Shown: positions 63,431-64,000 of the stretch, piece after piece
How positions within the stretch are numbered: the stretch's first letter is position 1
Layout of the letters: the number at the start of each line of letters is the position of its first letter
From: Rhodosalinus sp041365695
Lineage (GTDB): Bacteria; Pseudomonadota; Alphaproteobacteria; Rhodobacterales; Rhodobacteraceae
DNA: 64,000 bases
Direction of reading: 5' to 3'
NCBI RefSeq assembly: GCF_041365695.1
Contig: NZ_JBGFSJ010000005.1
Location: 1-64,000 of the forward strand
Notes under the pieces: model-generated
The model's database searches: none
What the model was told of the DNA's origin: nothing
Seen by the model: the letters and a program-made list of their open reading frames with translations, nothing else
Made by a program: the position numbers and the translations under genes

Positions 63431-64000
63431 TCACGGCGCGGCGCTGCGCGTCGTGGCGGGGGCCCGCAGCGCGTCGGCGGGCCGGATCGATCCCGTCTCG
63501 ATGCCGCGCCGGTTCCGGATCGGCGCGTCCATCCGCCGCCGCACCGCCGGGTCGCCCGCCTCCAGCACGCCGAGCCGCACGAGCAGTGCGGCCATCGCGC
63601 ATTCCGAGGCGCGCGTTGCACCATCGGCGATCTTGAGCGCGATGCCGAGGCCCATCTCGGGCAGGATCGCGGTAAAGACGCCCTCGGCCCCGGTCTTGAT
63701 CGCCGCGCGACCGCCGGCGGCGCGCATGAGTTCGGTGCAGGCGCGGCCCTCCCCGGCCACGAGATCCGGATGCGCCGTCATCGCCGCCACGAGCTCCGCC
63801 GCCGCGCGGCTGGCGGTGTCGGCCCGCTGCTCCGCCGTGGCGAACCACGCCATCGCCCGCGCGAGCGCCGAAAGCCGGGTCGCGAAGTTCGGGACCGAAC
63901 AGCCATCGATGCCGTAGCCGGGGCTCGGCTCGCCGGTCACCTCCTCGAAGGCGGACCGGCAGGCGCGCTGCACGGGATGATCGGGGTCGACGTAGTCCGG
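63431..64000 (-). CDS. L-asparaginase II family protein, 5' end cut by the right edge
   Basis: The C-terminal 189 codons of a protein similar to the thermolabile (Rhizobium etli-type) asparaginase II family. Landmarks are GYGIDGCSVPNFATRLSALARA, TAHPDLVAGEGRACTELM, AIKTGAEGVFTAILPEMGLGIALKI and the end block IRNRRGIE (partial quotes). The frame stays open to the edge (PDYVDPDHPVQRAC), so the true start lies beyond 64000. Convergent with serB, 33 nt apart. Confidence 0.88.
   Translation of the reverse strand, partial: PDYVDPDHPVQRACRSAFEEVTGEPSPGYGIDGCSVPNFATRLSALARAMAWFATAEQRADTASRAAAELVAAMTAHPDLVAGEGRACTELMRAAGGRAAIKTGAEGVFTAILPEMGLGIALKIADGATRASECAMAALLVRLGVLEAGDPAVRRRMDAPIRNRRGIETGSIRPADALRAPATTRSAAP

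Overview
The window is a gene-dense, very GC-rich stretch of an alphaproteobacterial chromosome. It is almost certainly from a member of the Rhodobacterales (Rhodobacter/Paracoccus/Roseobacter relatives). The main grounds are the divergent RpoE-ChrR singlet-oxygen regulatory pair facing its FAD oxidase/DUF1365/transporter operon, the MsrP-MsrQ methionine sulfoxide reductase, a 41-residue L36, the serC-serA operon with a leader hairpin of the serC RNA type, and translational coupling by ATGA/GTGA overlaps almost everywhere. I see no insertion sequence, prophage, integrase, CRISPR array or rRNA. There is one tRNA, tRNA-Val(GAC).

Layout, left to right. 0-4 kb: msrPQ, a secreted DUF302 protein and two fasciclin-domain proteins. 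4-9.5 kb: clpB behind a convincing heat-shock promoter, pyrF, a DinB polymerase with an N-terminal four-cysteine motif, and an N-formylglutamate amidohydrolase. 9.6-12 kb: tRNA-Val, L36 and a class I PHA synthase. 12-21 kb: one long minus-strand operon with a complete LivGHMKF-type ABC importer flanked by two different acyl-CoA ligases. It faces a hybrid PAS histidine kinase/response-regulator pair (21-23.6 kb), its likely regulator. 23.7-26.6 kb: a histidine phosphatase and a two-gene saccharopine pathway for lysine breakdown. 26.6-32.7 kb: the RpoE-ChrR module. 32.7-38 kb: rmuC-mutL, a rhodanese and glnK-amtB. 38-42 kb: a class A penicillin-binding protein and mlaA-mlaC. 42-45 kb: a type I secretion ABC transporter broken by an in-frame TAG, followed by its intact HlyD-type partner. 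45-48.7 kb: a five-gene coupled operon (RidA, GDPD, GNAT-like, pterin dehydratase, membrane protein). 48.7-56 kb: peroxiredoxin, ferredoxin-reductase-like enzyme with rsmD, an OmpA-type lipoprotein, an AraC/Ogt fusion, nth with a PfkB kinase, and a class III aminotransferase. 56-59.4 kb: smpB, a mercaptopyruvate sulfurtransferase/aspartate aminotransferase pair and a phosphatase. 59.4-64 kb: serA, serC and serB, the whole serine pathway, then an asparaginase cut by the right edge.

Functionally the window is mainly core metabolism plus stress response. The most coherent regulated system is the RpoE-ChrR module: both divergent transcription units carry a similar -35/-10 pair with the same 18-nt spacer, and the fasciclin gene at 2.7 kb has a weaker match with the same spacing. 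Points deserving most attention are the nonsense codon in the secretion ATPase, the unexplained reading frame between the RpoE-operon transporter and dehydrogenase, the twin palindromes between serC and serA, and the small membrane protein nested in the Liv operon. Most gene calls are ordinary. I did not find a clearly new multi-gene system.
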